From positions 1 to 5,447 of the forward strand of contig JAGDMJ010000255.1 of assembly GCA_017860555.1 (NCBI GenBank): 5,447 nucleotides of DNA. The letters run 5' to 3'. The notes beneath the pieces are model-generated. The model was not told the DNA's origin. It did no database searches and saw nothing but the letters and a program-made list of their open reading frames with translations. Origin of the DNA: Bacteroidota bacterium. GTDB taxonomy: Bacteria > Bacteroidota > Ignavibacteria > UBA10030 > UBA6906. The translations under genes were made by a program, and so were the position numbers. Below, piece by piece: positions 5,243-5,447 of this stretch. Within the stretch, counting starts at the first letter, position 1. The number at the start of each line of letters is the position of its first letter.

Positions 5243-5447
5243 GTACCCCTGGCCTCTTTTCCCTCCTCCTACCCCTGGCGCTCCTGGCCGGGCACTGCAG
5301 CTATTCACAAAGGTCTACGGTCGAGTACCTCTGGCCCAACGGAGCACCGGATGCGCGAGGAGAAAGCGCCGGCGATAGGCCTACGCTGACGTTCTACTTT
5401 CCCGAGAAGCCCAACGGCGCCGCAATTGTTATCTGCCCGGGCGGCGC
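5239..5447 (+). CDS. Exported alpha/beta-hydrolase esterase, N-terminal part (runs off right edge)
   Basis: Only the first 69 residues are in the window. A hydrophobic N-terminal stretch (about residues 5-18, LFSLLLPLALLAG) is a probable export signal. The following GHC is not a proper lipobox because His precedes the Cys, so signal peptidase I processing a few residues later is more likely than lipidation. After it come the motifs LWPNGAPDA (31-39), RPTLTFYFPE (47-56) and AAIVICPGG (61-69). This order (Trp-Pro-x-Gly-Ala-Pro, then a strand ending in Cys-Pro-Gly-Gly, the start of the oxyanion-hole loop) is typical of BD-FAE/acetylxylan-esterase-like alpha/beta hydrolases in polysaccharide loci. 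The catalytic Ser, Asp and His would lie beyond the window. The ATG overlaps the previous stop as ATGA and no strong ribosome binding site precedes it, so translation is probably coupled. Likely role: removing acetyl or other ester groups from the target glycan. Confidence 0.75.
   Translation, partial: MSTPGLFSLLLPLALLAGHCSYSQRSTVEYLWPNGAPDARGESAGDRPTLTFYFPEKPNGAAIVICPGG

Noticed and set aside
1..5447. CRISPR array, tRNA/rRNA, insertion sequence or phage element
   Set aside because: No regularly spaced repeats, cloverleaf-like segments, transposase motifs or terminal repeats were found on either strand.

Overview
This window carries most of a compact plus-strand operon that looks like a deoxysugar (probably L-rhamnose or L-fucose) glycan-utilisation module from an uncultured Gram-negative-type bacterium. 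The lead gene encodes a predicted lipoprotein and the DNA is moderately GC-rich, with G or C favoured at third codon positions. Several starts have strong AGGAGG-type ribosome binding sites, which argues mildly against typical Bacteroidetes, where these are weak. The phylum cannot be named from the sequence alone; carbohydrate loci with UroD-family genes are familiar from Planctomycetes/Verrucomicrobia/FCB-type environmental genomes, but that is background knowledge and not evidence seen here.

Layout. Positions 1-218 hold no securely assigned gene. They contain a strong hairpin (22-56), a second structure that combines a plus-strand ribosome binding site and ATG (179-219), and a minus-strand frame open to the left edge. 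At 219-467 on the minus strand lies a small membrane-anchored protein of 82 residues with an excellent Shine-Dalgarno. A 114-base divergent intergenic region (468-581) separates it from the plus-strand operon. The operon is: an exported lipoprotein with a six-hairpin (alpha/alpha-barrel) glycosidase-like fold (582-2687); a uroporphyrinogen-decarboxylase (UroD) superfamily protein (2684-3808); an L-rhamnose mutarotase RhaM-family protein (3805-4119); a second, divergent UroD-superfamily protein (4142-5242); and the beginning of an exported alpha/beta-hydrolase esterase (5239 to the right edge). Three of the four junctions are 4-base ATGA stop/start overlaps and the fourth is a 22-base gap with its own ribosome binding site, so the five genes are very probably co-transcribed and translationally coupled.

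How the genes could work together (inference). The lipoprotein glycosidase-like protein and the esterase would act outside the cytoplasm, trimming and de-esterifying a decorated glycan. The released deoxysugar would be anomerised by the RhaM homologue in the cytoplasm. The two UroD-like proteins lack the haem-pathway UroD signature and are not HemE. Their superfamily includes corrinoid-linked methyltransferases as well as decarboxylases, so they may process a modified sugar (for example an O-methylated deoxysugar) or a derived acid. Their pairing around a sugar mutarotase is the most interesting and apparently uncharacterised aspect of the window.
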